Origin: Limonium bicolor
Taxonomy: Eukaryota > Streptophyta > Magnoliopsida > Caryophyllales > Plumbaginaceae
Assembly (NCBI GenBank): GCA_023374045.1
Contig: CM041782.1
Span: forward strand, 186,142,925-186,206,924
Reading direction: 5' to 3'
DNA: 64,000 nucleotides
Below, piece by piece: positions 39,058 through 50,700 of the stretch. A model generated the notes under the pieces. It ran no database searches, was not told the origin of the DNA, and worked only from the letters and a program-made list of their open reading frames with translations. Numbering within the stretch: position 1 is the stretch's first letter; the number at the start of each line of letters is the position of its first letter. The position numbers were made by a program, and so were the translations under genes.

Positions 39058-42000
39058 TGTAACACCCCTACCATTAATACGGTCATTACTGTCCAATCTC
39101 CTCGTGCTTCCAGATTCACGCAGCGGATACATACTTACATACAGTGGGTGATACAATGCCGTTAGTCACCCACGTGACTAACAAGGCTACTACTTCTACA
39201 TACAGCATCGGTCTGATGGACCGGAGTGTCCGAGTACTACACAAACATAATACATACTCCCCATTACTTACTGAGTACTTCAATACTCCATTTAATACAA
39301 TACTCCATAATTCATTACATGATAATACACTACACATACCGAGTTTACTAAGTTCCAAATACAAATACGATACTTCTTCCAAGTTCATACATACTCCTGG
39401 AAAGTCTAATCACTACCCATTTCTCACAACTACATACTTGCAACTTACGTAATAGTGTACCCCTTGGTACATCTCTACATTCAAGGCTACAAGCCTTAGA
39501 CCATTTACTACAATCTACCTTTCATTCCCAGTACAATATATGCTTGGAAGACAATACAAGTCTACCAATACTTACTTTCCATCTTCCAGAATACATATAC
39601 ACAATACATACTCAATACGCAATACGGAGATACACTTCTCCAATTCACACAGAAGGCTTGTTAGCTTCTTTACACACCCGGGTTAATCGGGTGTTCAATA
39701 CTTGTTTACTCAAGGTCAATGACTTACGACAGTCGAGACCGATACACATACAATACTTACTTCTTACTTACTTACTCAAGTCAAGTCAAGTCGGTATGAC
39801 CTCCGGGCAGGGATTACTACATCCCACCACCGGGCTTTAAGATGGCCCACTAATCCAGGATGCTACCCATTCAAGGGGATTGGTCCATGGAAAAGATTAC
39901 AGCCAGGATTCGGATCCAGCCTCTTGTGTTTCCTTATCCTCACGTGTGGCCGAAACTATATCGGACTTCTACTCATTCCATTACTCATTACTCATGTCAG
40001 GAGTTAGATTGTTAGGAATTAGTAGAAGTCAGTACTTCATTTCCACACATCCATACAATACACAAGTACACATTACATACACATGCCCTTCATTCTCATT
40101 CATACATTTCATGAATTATACAAACTAAATGTTCAAGAAGATACAATTAAGAACAAAATAGTTCAAACACGATTAAGTGCAATAAAAGTCCGATTCGGTA
40201 TTTATCTTATTGGTGATCACATAAGCACACAAATCGGGTAACCAAGTTAGGATACAGGGCATGAAGAAATCATACCTTTTTACCAGAATTTACTTTACCA
40301 TGTCACCTCACACTCCTCGGGTTGTTCTCGAACCACTGACAACATTTCAAGTGGTTCTATTAATATTAAGATACTATGGCATGTAAAACTAATACTCCCG
40401 TAATTAACCCCGTTATCCATTAACTTTAGTTTTACTCAAGTGTGCTTAACTTTCTTACCTTCATTACTTTAGCACTAACGCCTTACTCATGCATATATAT
40501 ATGTATGTATATATATATATATTATATATATGTATATATATATGTATGTATATATATATATATGTATATATATAATATATATGTATATGTATTTATATAT
40601 ATTCATCTAATTAAATTTTAATTTTTTTTTTTTACAAAGGCCGACCGACCCACTCTGGGTGGGTCGGCTGCAGAGAGTACCCAGGTTACGAATTCGGCCC
40701 GACCGACCCAGTCTCGGGTAGGTCGCCTGGGTAGGTCGGCTGCAGAACCCCTTTTAATTATCTACTTTGGACTCCAAATTTACCTCAATTCTCACCCAAT
40801 ATTTTCCTACTCATTTTCACATGTTTCTTACATGTTTAAACACTAATTAAATCCTCTAATTCACCTTAGTTCATCCATCAAATTCATTTTCACTTCTAAA
40901 TCAACTTACACAATTTTTCTCACTTCTTCTTCAACACATGCAACAGTTTTTGTTTCTCTTTTGCTACAGATTTTTAAACCAACATCTACCCTCCAATACT
41001 TCCTCTACCAATGCCACTCCTAGCATTCTAATTGTATTATCTCACCATCCTACTTCCATCCCATTACCTAGCTCTTCTCCAAATCTGTTTCAAGGTATCA
41101 AACTACTCACCTTAAGTCCTCCAAATACAATTAATTCCTCCTAGTTTCTCCAATGTGTTTTAACACTTCTTGCTACAGCTTTACACTCTTTTATTCACAT
41201 GCTACTACTACCATTCCATAGTTACTAATCATCTCTAGTAACTCCAATACACCCCTTGGTTTTTTCCCATTACTTAACTCTCTTTCCAAATCTGTTTTCA
41301 ACATGATTAATCACTCATAACTACTACCAAAACACACCCAGTTTTTGTCTAGGTTATTCCCTCTCCTTATACATCTAAGTCCTCTAATTTCCATACAAAT
41401 TTGGGCAGAGGTTCCCCTATATTTTTAACATTACCCACACATTGTTTCGGCTCACAAATGCCCATTCATACAACCTGTTTATTCAGGCATCAATGCTCAC
41501 ATTTCAACTCCATCACAACACAATAAATTTCCTGCACATACACATTTACTTCCCAATGTTCTACCCAAGCTTTTAAACATCATTTAAAAACTTCAAAACT
41601 GTTACATTACCATTCCTCATTATACTACAACATACTCATTACTCATTACTCAATACATTACTCATTTTTACTACTCAAAATCTGTTACATTACACAACGC
41701 AAAACTAGTTCAAGGTGAGAGACTTTACCTTGTTCTTTCTAGTTTCCTTTCTTTCCTTCTCTCTTCCTTTATTCTTTCTTTTCCTTTCTTTCCTTCTTGT
41801 TCTCGGTCTCAAATGGAGTTCACACACCCATGCTACAGCCCATACATTCCACCATTCAATACAAAAACTAACCCTTAACCATTCTTCAAGTTTTAATGTA
41901 GGTTTTAGGGTTTAGAAATTTCATTACCTTGCAAGGGTGTAGGTAGTGTTTGGAATGGCTCAAGAACAAGGTTCCAACTCCACCAACAATGCCAAAATCG

Positions 42001-43036
42001 GCTAGAGTATAAGGAACAACAAAAGTTTAGTTTCCAAATTTCGTTTTACCTACAAGGGCTAGAAAAAGATGGAGTTTTGAGAATATTTTTACCTCAAAGT
42101 AACAAGGAGAAGAAGGTGGTTCTAATGGTGGTCTTGAAGCTCCAAATGGGGCATACCCATGAAAACGAAAGTGCTCCTTTCCGGATTTTGAAAAGAGGGA
42201 AGTGTTCCTCTTGATGAGAGGAAGACAATGGTGTAATTTTTGGAGGAGGTTTAAGGGAGTAACAAGAGGATAGAAGTAGTGTTTTGTGTGGGTTTGTTCA
42301 AAACTCCATTGTTGTCGCTGGAGCTGAAAAAAAGAAATAGAGAGTGAGGGGGAAGGGGCTGCTACGTGAGTGAAGAAATGAGAGGATAGGAGAGAGAGAG
42401 TGTGAGTGGTAGAGTAATATATGTTACTTTTTGCTTTGAAATGCTTTTGTCTTTTGTGAATAAAAAGAGAATAGAGAGTGTGTGTGAGAGAGAGCAAATC
42501 GTGACACACACAGCCCATGTGGGTTTTAGAATTCTATTTACAATATTGGACACATAAGTTTTGGTTATTATGTTTCTACCCCACAACTTCCCGTTTTTGA
42601 CAGTTTTTACTAATTGCTCGTTTTATTGATTTTATTGGTTCTAAAGCTTCACTAATATTTATTAATGATTATTTAGTTGACCAAAATTGTTACGAGTCTA
42701 TTTGACCCGCTTAAAGACACGTTTTCCCGGTTACCTCGAAAAACGCGCTTTAAGGTTCTATTAGCGTTTTAATTCATTATTTGGATCCGTTTTCTTCGGG
42801 AGTTGTTCCCATATATTATTTAGGTCTTATTAAACCTTTGGAATCCATATAATACGCTATGGGGTCTCATACCTCCTATGGTTATTTAACGCTTATTTAG
42901 CGTTTTTCGTTTTTTTAAGCGTTTCTTTATTTCTTTTGGATTTATTTTTCCTCACCAATACTACTTAAGCATTATTAGGCTCTTAAACAAGGATTAGAAT
43001 AATCTTAATCACTATATTTAAGTTTGGGGTATTTCA
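39058..43036 (-). repeat. B 5' LTR (3979 bp)
   Basis: Complete, from TGTAACACCCC at 39058 to GGGGTATTTCA at 43036. It contains an AT dinucleotide tract at about 40491-40606, the hairpin array at 40639-40745 and, sense to the element, a 163-codon frame (42027-42518) that is probably noncoding. Right flank ATCAC; the left-hand target site is lost, so no duplication can be tested. Confidence 0.85.
40639..40745. repeat. Hairpin array in the B 5' LTR (2 units)
   Basis: Two inverted repeats as in the 3' LTR, but unit 1 lacks 13 bp of the other copy, so the step is 57 bp here. The shortened unit still pairs: CCGACC..ACCCA with TGGGT..GGTCGG. A T-rich run and the AT tract follow in the sense direction. 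Confidence 0.7.
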
Positions 43037-43690
43037 ATCACACATTTCATGAATTATACAAACTCTAAATGCAAAATATAATCCAACAACAAGCAATACA
43101 ATGCAAGCACAAGAGAGTGCAAACAATCCGATTCGAGCATTTATCTTGTTTAGGTGATCACACAATCAAACAAGCACACAAATCAGAGTAGCCAAGGTAG
43201 CATACGGGGCATGAGAAAATCATACCTTACACCATGGTTTTACTTTTACCGGGTCACCTCTTGTTCCTCGGATCTCACTTCCGATTCACTAATCACATAT
43301 CAAGTGATGCTATTAACATGAAGGTACTACGGTATGTAAAACTAATACTCCCGTAATTAACCCCGTTATCCCGTTATTCATAGTTTTACTCTTGTCAATT
43401 TATGTCCTTACTTCTCACTCATTTCCAACACTTGTTTATACTTCTTAGGACCTTTAAAGGTCACCAAACAACTCCTAAACATCATCTAAAACCAATACCA
43501 ATCAATCCCCCATCTTTAGAATGCATTAAAACACTATCTGTTCAATTTTTGCCTTGGTCCGGGTTTGTGTCCGGGGTTACAAACCCGGACCAAACACTGA
43601 AATACGATTCTGCCTTGTTTTTTCATAGGTCCAGGTTTGTGTACCGGTTTACAAACCCGGACCACTCCCTGGGGTGACTTTCTGCCTACT
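43037..43690 (-). repeat. Fragment E: piece of another minus-strand LTR of the group
   Basis: The sequence aligns loosely with B LTR 40100-40440 and A1 LTR near 1742-2100: CATTTCATGAATTATAC, then the CCCCGTTATCC block, then two hairpin units at 43556 and 43628 (72-bp step, arms GGTCCGGGTTTG / CAAACCCGGACC). It is the likely target into which B inserted. It stops at about 43690, where a poly(A)-ended insertion begins. Confidence 0.6.
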
Positions 43691-43993
43691 TTTTGGGGTT
43701 AATTACACTTCTCTTGTTACTCAGCTGATGTATTTTGTAATATGCCAATTAGACTGCAGTTATGTAATGTTTTTCAAACTAATTTCCTAGCTGTTTTAGT
43801 TAGTAGAAGTCCAAATCTGTCTTTTGATTGGAAAATATGGGATAGGTTTAATGCCCCTGCTTCTATTAGTCAAGCTTGCAAGCTTGAAGCTGAAATGATT
43901 GCTGTTGAAGAATCAAACTTTTGTAACAGGCCGGAAACTTTAGCCACCTTTTGATATATATTATGCTGATACCAAGTTTCTTCAAAAAAAAAA
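43691..43993 (+). mobile_element. Probable 3' end of a 5'-truncated LINE, with poly(A)
   Basis: The stretch ends in a TATATTATGCTG-like 3' end followed by a run of about ten A at 43984-43993, the usual look of a 5'-truncated plant LINE. The 70-codon frame at 43742-43954 shows no domain I recognise. No clear target duplication is visible, so the assignment is tentative. Confidence 0.35.
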
Positions 43994-44890
43994 TACCCAC
44001 GGGATGTATAGCCAACGAAAGAACAGACCCTATATTACAAAAACTTTGAGCTCATTCTAATACTCTATTATCTAGTGAGCTAATATTTTACACTTAAAAT
44101 GTAACATATTATATGAATATGAATTCCAAATTTCAAATACTCTATTCATCATATAAATATCTGTTAGCAGTTAAATTGATTTACTTCGTATACTAAAGAT
44201 TCAATCGGAAACATATGTCATTTGCTAACAAAACAATCAACTTAAAAATAAATATAAAATATGTCATATTATATAAAACAAAATATTTTCCACGGTCAAA
44301 ATTGTAGCATATTATGTATTCGATAGACATGAATATATAGTGTTTGTAAAAGAAGTTTTAAGCAACCAATTATCCAGAATATCTACACATATGTATTGAG
44401 TGTGATATATTATTCAGATCTCGTTTTAACTAGTATTCTATTGGAGATAATTTGACCTCACTTATATATAATAAAAATATAAAAATCAAAACTGTATAAT
44501 AACATAACATAAATTAAAACTTCAATATTATTTCTTTATATATTTAATATTAATTATCATCGATTATATATATACTTATTTAGTTTTTCTTTTCAAAATA
44601 ATCCAATCTAAGAGGTGTTGCTAAAACAAGCCCATCACAAGATAATTAGTGTAGTATTTCCTAAATCTTTCACAAAGCTAATACTACTACATTGAGAGTG
44701 GGTGTAAGGTTTTCTGTTTATTTCCTTAATATTTTGAAGAGCACGTTTTCTTTCTCTATCCATTTCCGCGAGAACCCTCTTGCTAGCGACAGCGAGTTGA
44801 TTAGGGGAAACGGGAGGAGGATTGCATCATTTTTGGCCCGCAAGGTTAGCACGTTTGATTTGGGAAAGAGCGAGCGGCAGATTGTGATTG
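43994..44890 (+). promoter_or_regulatory. SDH6 upstream region and 5' leader
   Basis: AT-rich sequence free of recognisable transposons. TATA-like motifs lie at 44564-44574 and near 44463-44473. AGCCCA at 44629-44634 is the complement of the site II element TGGGCT, often found upstream of plant genes for mitochondrial proteins. The last 200 bases become GC-richer, like a 5' leader. The transcription start cannot be fixed by eye. Confidence 0.35.
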
Positions 44891-47800
44891 ATGGCGGAAA
44901 ACGCAGATCCGTCATTCTTCAGGAAACACTGGGATGGGTGGAAGGGCTTCTGGTGCGACAGATTTGCCTTCCTCGACCACTATTCCAAGTACGCTATCCG
45001 CGAGAAGCAGCTGCCCGCTTGGTCCGATTCCGATGTTGAGGAGTTCATCGCTTCTGATCCCGTCCATGGCCCTCCTGTATATACTCCTCCCTTTCTTGAT
45101 CTATCCTTTCCGTCTTGCCGATTTATCGTTGCTTAGGTTCTCAACCGACTATGTTGTCTCCCTTTGACAATCCGGTTCATTTAATATCGATGGCTATGTT
45201 TTGACGGTTGTTTTAGTTTTTTTTTTTATTTCCCATCAAGTTGTAGGGGCGCGTGTGCCTGCCCATTGTCTATTAAATTAGCAGCCAGATGGATTGTTAC
45301 TTGAGTAGTGTAGATATCATTTTCAATCTGTTAGCCATTCAAATGGCTGAGGAATTTGGGTCGTCGTTCTGTAAATTCGCTGAAGCTGTTTATGCTCTGT
45401 ACTTCTAGTTTTTGCGGCTATTCTGTGTTGATTTTGGGCGTTGTCAGTTTCATATTCGGAGGACTAGTAAATAAATGTTGAAGCGTTCATTCCTTCCCTC
45501 TATGCTGGTTTGATTCTGTGTCAGTGAAATCCCATGGGAATATCGCTTTCATTTTCTGATGTGCCGCTAAGCAACTTGTCTAGCTATGTTAATGGAACTA
45601 GGAAGAATGTCTTACATTGAGCTGTTTGAAGTAGCCCTTAATGTGCATTCTTTACAGTTCTGTTTTGAAGTGTTACCTTTCCTCTATTGGGGACTGAAGA
45701 TGAATTTCTTTTCATGCTTGTCTTCAATATGTCTGTGATTTTTGTGGACCATTTCTATTGTATTGTGCAGGTTCACCTTCTGTATTCCGGTGGTGAATTG
45801 AGTATTTTTGCTTTGCTACTACTGTGAAGTCAAAATGAGAAGTTTAACGTCCTCATTATATTGTGATTTTTCTTTTATGTGCTGATAAGAAACTTGCTTG
45901 GGGATTGAAGATTAATGTTCCTGATGTGTTTTTTAAGTGTATTATCCCTGATTTACTGACTTGAACTTGTCCCGTTGTATTTCTAATTTACCAGCTCAAA
46001 AGTGCCAGAGAAGCTGTGAAGTTTGCTCTCACTGGAAGTGCTATTGGAGCTGTCTCAACTGCTGCTATGACGTGGAAGTATTCTAGAAGCACACATGGTA
46101 GGTTTTACACTCCAAGTACTCTGATCTACTTGCTTGCTTAAGCTGAAGATTCAAGGAGATAGACTTAGCTGTTGCACTTGTTCCTTGCTGCTAAGTGATC
46201 TGATTCTCATTGTGCATACGTTAGCTGTGAAGGCACTTCAGTTTTTATGCGCTGGAGAGTTTTTACATTGAGAGGGCGTTTGTTTTGAGGTAATCAGGAA
46301 AGGGAATCGAAATGATCCTGTTTCCTGTTGTTTATTAAGTATGTTTTTCATTTTTTCAGAAAAAGGAAAGAGAATGGGAGTGAGATTATCCCAAATCCCT
46401 CTAACTTGATTCTCCACCGCCCACTAGGGAATAGAATTTCCTTTCCCTAGTATACTTGACCGGTGATCGGTTGCCATTGACCGATGACCAATAATCATTG
46501 ACTGTTGACCGGTAGATGTTAACCGGTAATTGGTGGCCGTTGATCAGAAGTCAGTGACTATGGACCATGGACCAGTGGTTGTTGACCGATGATTCTTTTC
46601 TTTTCCCCGCTCAAACAAACAACCAGGAAAATCAAAGAGAATTCTTTTCCATACTCTATTCTCTTTTCTGATTTCATTTTGTTTTCTCTGCTCAAAACAA
46701 ACTCTATGGAATCTTCTAATTGACTACAAAACTTACTACATACTTGATGATAACAAATTCATCTACACCTTCATCGATGACTTCTCGAGACTCCAAGCAA
46801 TTCCTCAAATCCCCTATTCTTTCCTTTGTCAGGATGCCAATTGATTGTAGTCAAAACTTCTGATCATCATATTAGTTATAGACCCCTTTTCTTACTCATT
46901 TTCAAATGCCTAGCCAATTCACTTCCCAACTTCTCAAATTCTTGTGATATCCAAAGTGCTATATAGTTAGCCATGCTTTTATAGTAATCTGGAAGGACAA
47001 GTTGAGAAGATCAGTAAGCTCAGTGTCCTTATTACACAAATAGGAACACCTGTGTTAGAATCATGGCTTTGAGTCTAGAGCTGATCAAATGGGCGGGCGG
47101 GCCGGGTTCGGGCCGGGTCGACATTGAATTTTAGGCCCGAACGGGCCTATATTTTTGTCCAAGCCCTTTTTTAATTTTTTCGGGCCGGGCTAGGCCCGGA
47201 CTTATTTTAATCTTTGCCATTACCCGGCCCGCCTGGCCTGGTTTTATATTTTTTTGGCAAAATTCACGAGATACCCCTGTTTTCTTTCGTAATTCACAAT
47301 ATACCCCTGTGATTTTTGTAATTCAACTTTAAACATGCTTAAATGTTGTCCAAAATTGATGAAACTTTACATGGACGATGCTAAAGTGTTATATTTTGAT
47401 CCAATATCAAATTTGAAGTTTTTTAAGCTCACATGTGACCTCTGGGACCCAATGAATATGTGATGCTCATTGGGTCCCACAGGTCACATGTGAGCTTAAA
47501 AAACTTCAAATTTGATATTGGATCAAAATATAACACTTTAGCATCGTCCATGTAAAGTTTCATCAATTTTGGACAACAGTTAAGCATGTTTAAAGTTAAA
47601 TTACTAAAATCACAGGGTATATTGTGAATTACGAAAGAAAACAGGGGTATCCCGTGAATTTTCCCTATTTTTTTTATAATATTGTTAGTTTTTTTGAAAA
47701 AATATAGACTATATATAATATTAATATATATTAAATATAATGTGAATAAATGTTGTATGTAATATTAATAGATATAATATTAATTTAAATAATAGTACAA

Positions 47801-49760
47801 GATATTATATAAAATTAATTTAAATATATACTTCCTCCCCTTTTTAATACTAGATTTTCTAACTCTAGGCATAAGAATTAAAGAGGAAAAATTTAGACTA
47901 TTTTAGCCTTAGTTATTGCATTGAGAATAGAAATAATTTGAAAATTAGAGTTGTAAAATAAAAGATGAGAGAATAGAATTGGAAAGTAGATCATAAAAAA
48001 GGCTAGAACATCTTCTATTTTGAAAATAGTGAAATGGCTCCAACAAATCATATACTGAAAACAAAGGGGAGTATTATATTATATTCATAAATACATATAT
48101 AATAATAATAAACTGGGTCGGACTGGGCTTAGTTACGGGCCTAAAATTTTGCCGAAGCCCGGCCCGGTTTTTCATTTGGGCCTGATTTGTTGTCCAAACC
48201 CGCCCGAAATTTTTTCTGGACGGGCTTTTCGGGCTTTATTTCCGGGTTGGGCCGCTGGGCCGGGTCTGTGTTGATCAGCTCTAGCTTTGACTTTATAAGG
48301 GGTCAAAGGAGTTGAGTTTAGAGCAACAGAGAGGTGAAAATGGGATAGGGGGATGAATAGAGTCCTAGAGCCTTGGCAATGTTCATATTTGGCCTTCAAA
48401 CTTTCTTCTTACAGCTTCTAATACGTAATTGGGAAGTTGTCTCCATGTAGGGTATCTAACTTATTATCTGTATAACCTCTTCACACTAATCACTAAGAAG
48501 AATGTAGTGGTCATACTCAGAGCACATGCTCTCTAACACACACCAGCATTTTGTTACTACAATCAGCACTAAAGGGTAGGTACCTCAGGTCAGCTTTATT
48601 GTGATCCTTTCTTACCGCTATGCACTCTCCTTTCATTCACTAGCATGCTAGAAGTATGTGCTTCACATGAAGGCAAAAGGCAAAGTTGATGAACAACTTA
48701 GAATTAAAAGCATATATGGGGTGAGCCTCAGTGAACGATGGGCATCCTTTCTATCACATATGGTCCATCATGTCCATTTCTAAAGGATAGCTTATCTTTG
48801 GTTTGTTACCATCCCAATGCAGCCAACCATGCAGTAAAAGCTTACAGGGTACGTTGTCAGAGCTCCATATAACTTACGCTAGATGATGGTGGAGAGTTCA
48901 TATAACTTGCACTGGACGATGGCGGAGAGTACCTCTTTGACAGAGTGATTCATAACTATTAGTCAACGAAAGTTTGTCTTGGAACTTGTTTATGATCAGG
49001 GATCTCAACATGAACAACTTTCTTCCATCCGAGTTGCATTTTGGACTGATATCTTGAGCCTGAACCGATTGTCCGATCAGAATCAGTTAGTTTGTTTGCA
49101 ATTTTATTTTTATCTACATTGAATGGATTTCCCTTTGATACTGCAGTGTCAGATATGCTGTTACAATGACTAGTCTTCAGATCTCTATCCTCGATCCATC
49201 TTGATTAACTAATTTACAGAACTTCTTTCACGTCTCCTTAGTTGTTTAATTACTAGTGCTTGGGCCTGCCCAGAAGTTCCTTTTGGTAGTATTCCCCTGT
49301 TTGACTGTCGCTGGGCAACATAAAGGATGACATTATTACGCCTGATTGAAAAAGAATTAAAACCTAGTTTTCTAAGTGAAGCTAACTAACATATGATAAT
49401 GGCGGGGAATGTTTCGTCTATGTGGAAGATTATTTTATTCTTTTCGTCCAGAAAGTTGCATGAATAATCGATTTCCAATGCTGTATAGTATGCGTATCCT
49501 TGTTGTGTTGGATATGTGTCTGCTGCACTACAGTAATTCATTCAACATCAAGTTCACAGGTTTGGTGAACTTGTTATTCACAATTTTTTCGTGTTTCAAT
49601 TACAGGTGCGGTGCTCTCCTTCGGTGCTGGAGCTGTCTTTGGATGGACGTTTGGTCAAGATGTGGCAAACCACTGGTTTCAACTTTACAGGATGGATACT
49701 TTATCGGCTCAGTCAAAGTTCATGGAATGGTGGGAGAAGAAATCTGTGGGGCGAGCTTAG
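44891..49760 (+). CDS. SDH6: Succinate dehydrogenase subunit 6, mitochondrial (three exons)
   Basis: Exons 44891-45076, 45995-46097 and 49606-49760 join to 147 codons plus stop. The introns are GT-AG (GTATAT/CCAG and GTAGGT/ACAG). I chose ATG 44891 because its context is GATTGATGGCGG and the protein then starts MAENADPSFF as in the family. SDH6 is a plant-specific accessory subunit of mitochondrial complex II in the inner membrane; its exact role is unknown to me. Residues 1-62 form a soluble, aromatic-rich part with the conserved stretch SDVEEFIASDPVHGP. Residues about 69-89 and 98-115 (AVLSFGAGAVFGWTFGQ) are two glycine- and alanine-rich hydrophobic segments. The tail holds KFMEWWEKKS. Length is close to the roughly 140-150 residues I recall. 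No break is seen. Intron 2 (3.5 kb) is swollen by transposons; intron 1 (918 bp) shows nothing special. Confidence 0.93.
46272..46705. mobile_element. Probable MITE with short terminal inverted repeats in SDH6 intron 2
   Basis: The left end GAGGGCGTTTGTTTTGAG and the right end CTCAAAACAAACTCT are inverted copies with a few differences. A second inverted pair lies inside (AATCAGGAAAGGGAAT against ATTCTCTTTTCTGATT). No clear target duplication is visible, so the superfamily is open; the GGGCGTTTG-type end is reminiscent of PIF/Harbinger or hAT MITEs. Confidence 0.5.
46456..46595. repeat. Degenerate 21-bp tandem repeat, 6.6 units
   Basis: Units start at 46456, 46477, 46498, 46519, 46540, 46561 and 46582, each beginning TTGACC or a close variant (first unit TTGACCGGTGATCGGTTGCC). 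The period is exactly 21 in all units despite strong divergence. TTGACC matches the W-box core of plant WRKY factors; function here is not shown. Confidence 0.8.
47256..47665. mobile_element. Mutator-like foldback MITE nested in the hAT element
   Basis: Two arms of about 200 bp (47256-47455 and 47467-47665) are nearly perfect inverted copies around an 11-nt loop. Ends are GGCAAAATTCAC and its complement GTGAATTTTCCC. A 9-bp duplication TATTTTTTT flanks it at 47247-47255 and 47666-47674, typical of Mutator-like elements, although T-rich DNA makes it weaker evidence. As part of the SDH6 pre-mRNA it could fold into a long hairpin. Confidence 0.8.
47831..48071. mobile_element. Stowaway-like MITE nested in the hAT element
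   Basis: The ends CTTCCTCCCCTTTTTAATAC and AACAAAGGGGAG are imperfect inverted repeats next to TA at both sides (47829-47830, 48072-48073), as for Tc1/mariner-type MITEs. The interior is AT-rich and noncoding. Confidence 0.6.
48293..49605 (+). other. Remainder of SDH6 intron 2
   Basis: Unremarkable intron sequence, apart from a 33-bp direct duplication at 48866-48931 (CATATAACTT at both starts, a few differences). No further transposon ends were found. The 3' splice site TTTCAATTACAG ends at 49605. Confidence 0.6.
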
Positions 49761-50700
49761 ATGATCATTGGTGTGATGTACCTTTTATATTTTCTTTTGC
49801 AATAAGAAAAAGGGCAGGTGAGGTGATACATAATGGTCGTAGGTGTTGCATTTTTCTTCATGCAACATAATCTCTATGGACTTGGTAGTAGGCCGCAAAA
49901 GTTTTAGCTTGTCACCTTGAATTTTTTTGGCAACATGGTTGTAGATGCTACTCTACTGTGTGTATCCTGTCATCTGAGGCTGGTTTGGCTGACTTTCCAT
50001 AATGAACATGGAATGTTTGACTTTGTTGTTTTGAATGCAACAAAACAATGGCACTACAAAACGTTCGTAATATGTCGTGTGATGTGTCTTTTCCCCGAGA
50101 GCTCTGTATCTGAGTTATGTTCTTTGCAATGTCGCCACTACCTGAATTTATCCTGGCAATTAGATGGTAAATTGTCGTTATAACGTCGTTTATGCCTATT
50201 GCGGTTTGGATAATGCTGGTGAGACATCTTTTTGCAAAAGGTGTTAGGAGGAGGAACTATGTTCTTCACGTAAGCTGTTTCAAAACCCTCGTATTTATTT
50301 CTCATTTTTTAGTGTATCGTCGCATGTTTGCAAAAGGTGTTAGGAGTATGAGAAATGATGCGGTTTTTGGAGAGCAACTACCTTTGGTTGTAAAGGCTTG
50401 CAACCATGCAAAATGAGAGTATGGCGCTGGACAAAGCGTTGGTGGCCTGGCTTCCCTACTTCGGATGAAATTTTCACTAACTCACTAAACCTAAGGGAGG
50501 ACATGTTGTATTTGTAGTTGGTCTTCATTGTAAGCCCATATGCTATGTACTCTTTTTCCTCTAGTCCTTTTTCACCAGATTTTAGCTATGAAGGTTTTAA
50601 CGAGGCAAATGCTGGGTATAGGGTGACGGTGGGTATCCTGCTATAGTTTGTAACCGTCAGTAAGTTTGAACCATTTTTTATTCATGAATAAAAACTACTT
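49761..50700 (+). terminator. SDH6 3' flank and candidate polyadenylation region
   Basis: The stop is TAG at 49758-49760. An AATAAA lies at 50687-50692 with an A-rich run downstream, which would make a long 3' UTR; the 3' end is not decided. The stretch 50560-50710 also resembles a LINE or SINE tail, so the signal may belong to an insertion. TTTGCAAAAGGTGTTAGGAG is repeated near 50231 and 50327. Frames here (49917-50416) show no domain. Confidence 0.35.

Larger units (their letters stand above)
29656..43036 (-). mobile_element. Element B: minus-strand LARD-like Ty3/Gypsy element, 13.4 kb
   Basis: Read on the minus strand: 5' LTR 39058-43036, primer site 39041-39052, interior 33241-39057, polypurine tract at 33241-33254 and 3' LTR 29656-33240, lacking its last part of about 450 bp. 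The LTRs match closely. The 5.8-kb interior shares landmarks with A1 and A2 but has diverged, and encodes no recognisable protein. B appears to have inserted in another LTR of the group (fragment E on its right). Its left end meets the A2 terminus exactly. Confidence 0.8.
47075..48284. mobile_element. Non-autonomous hAT element in SDH6 intron 2, itself carrying two MITEs
   Basis: The termini are perfect inverted repeats (CTAGAGCTGATCAA), flanked by the 8-bp pair CTTTGAGT (47067-47074) and CTTTGACT (48285-48292), one mismatch, as expected of hAT. Subterminal GGGCGGGC/GGGCCGGG-type motifs occur at both ends. Without the nested insertions it would be about 0.55 kb, and it has no transposase. Confidence 0.85.

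Noticed and set aside
49917..50416. A second gene downstream of SDH6
   Set aside because: Frames of 74-88 codons in two phases with no domain and no splice pattern. More likely 3' UTR or old insertion sequence.
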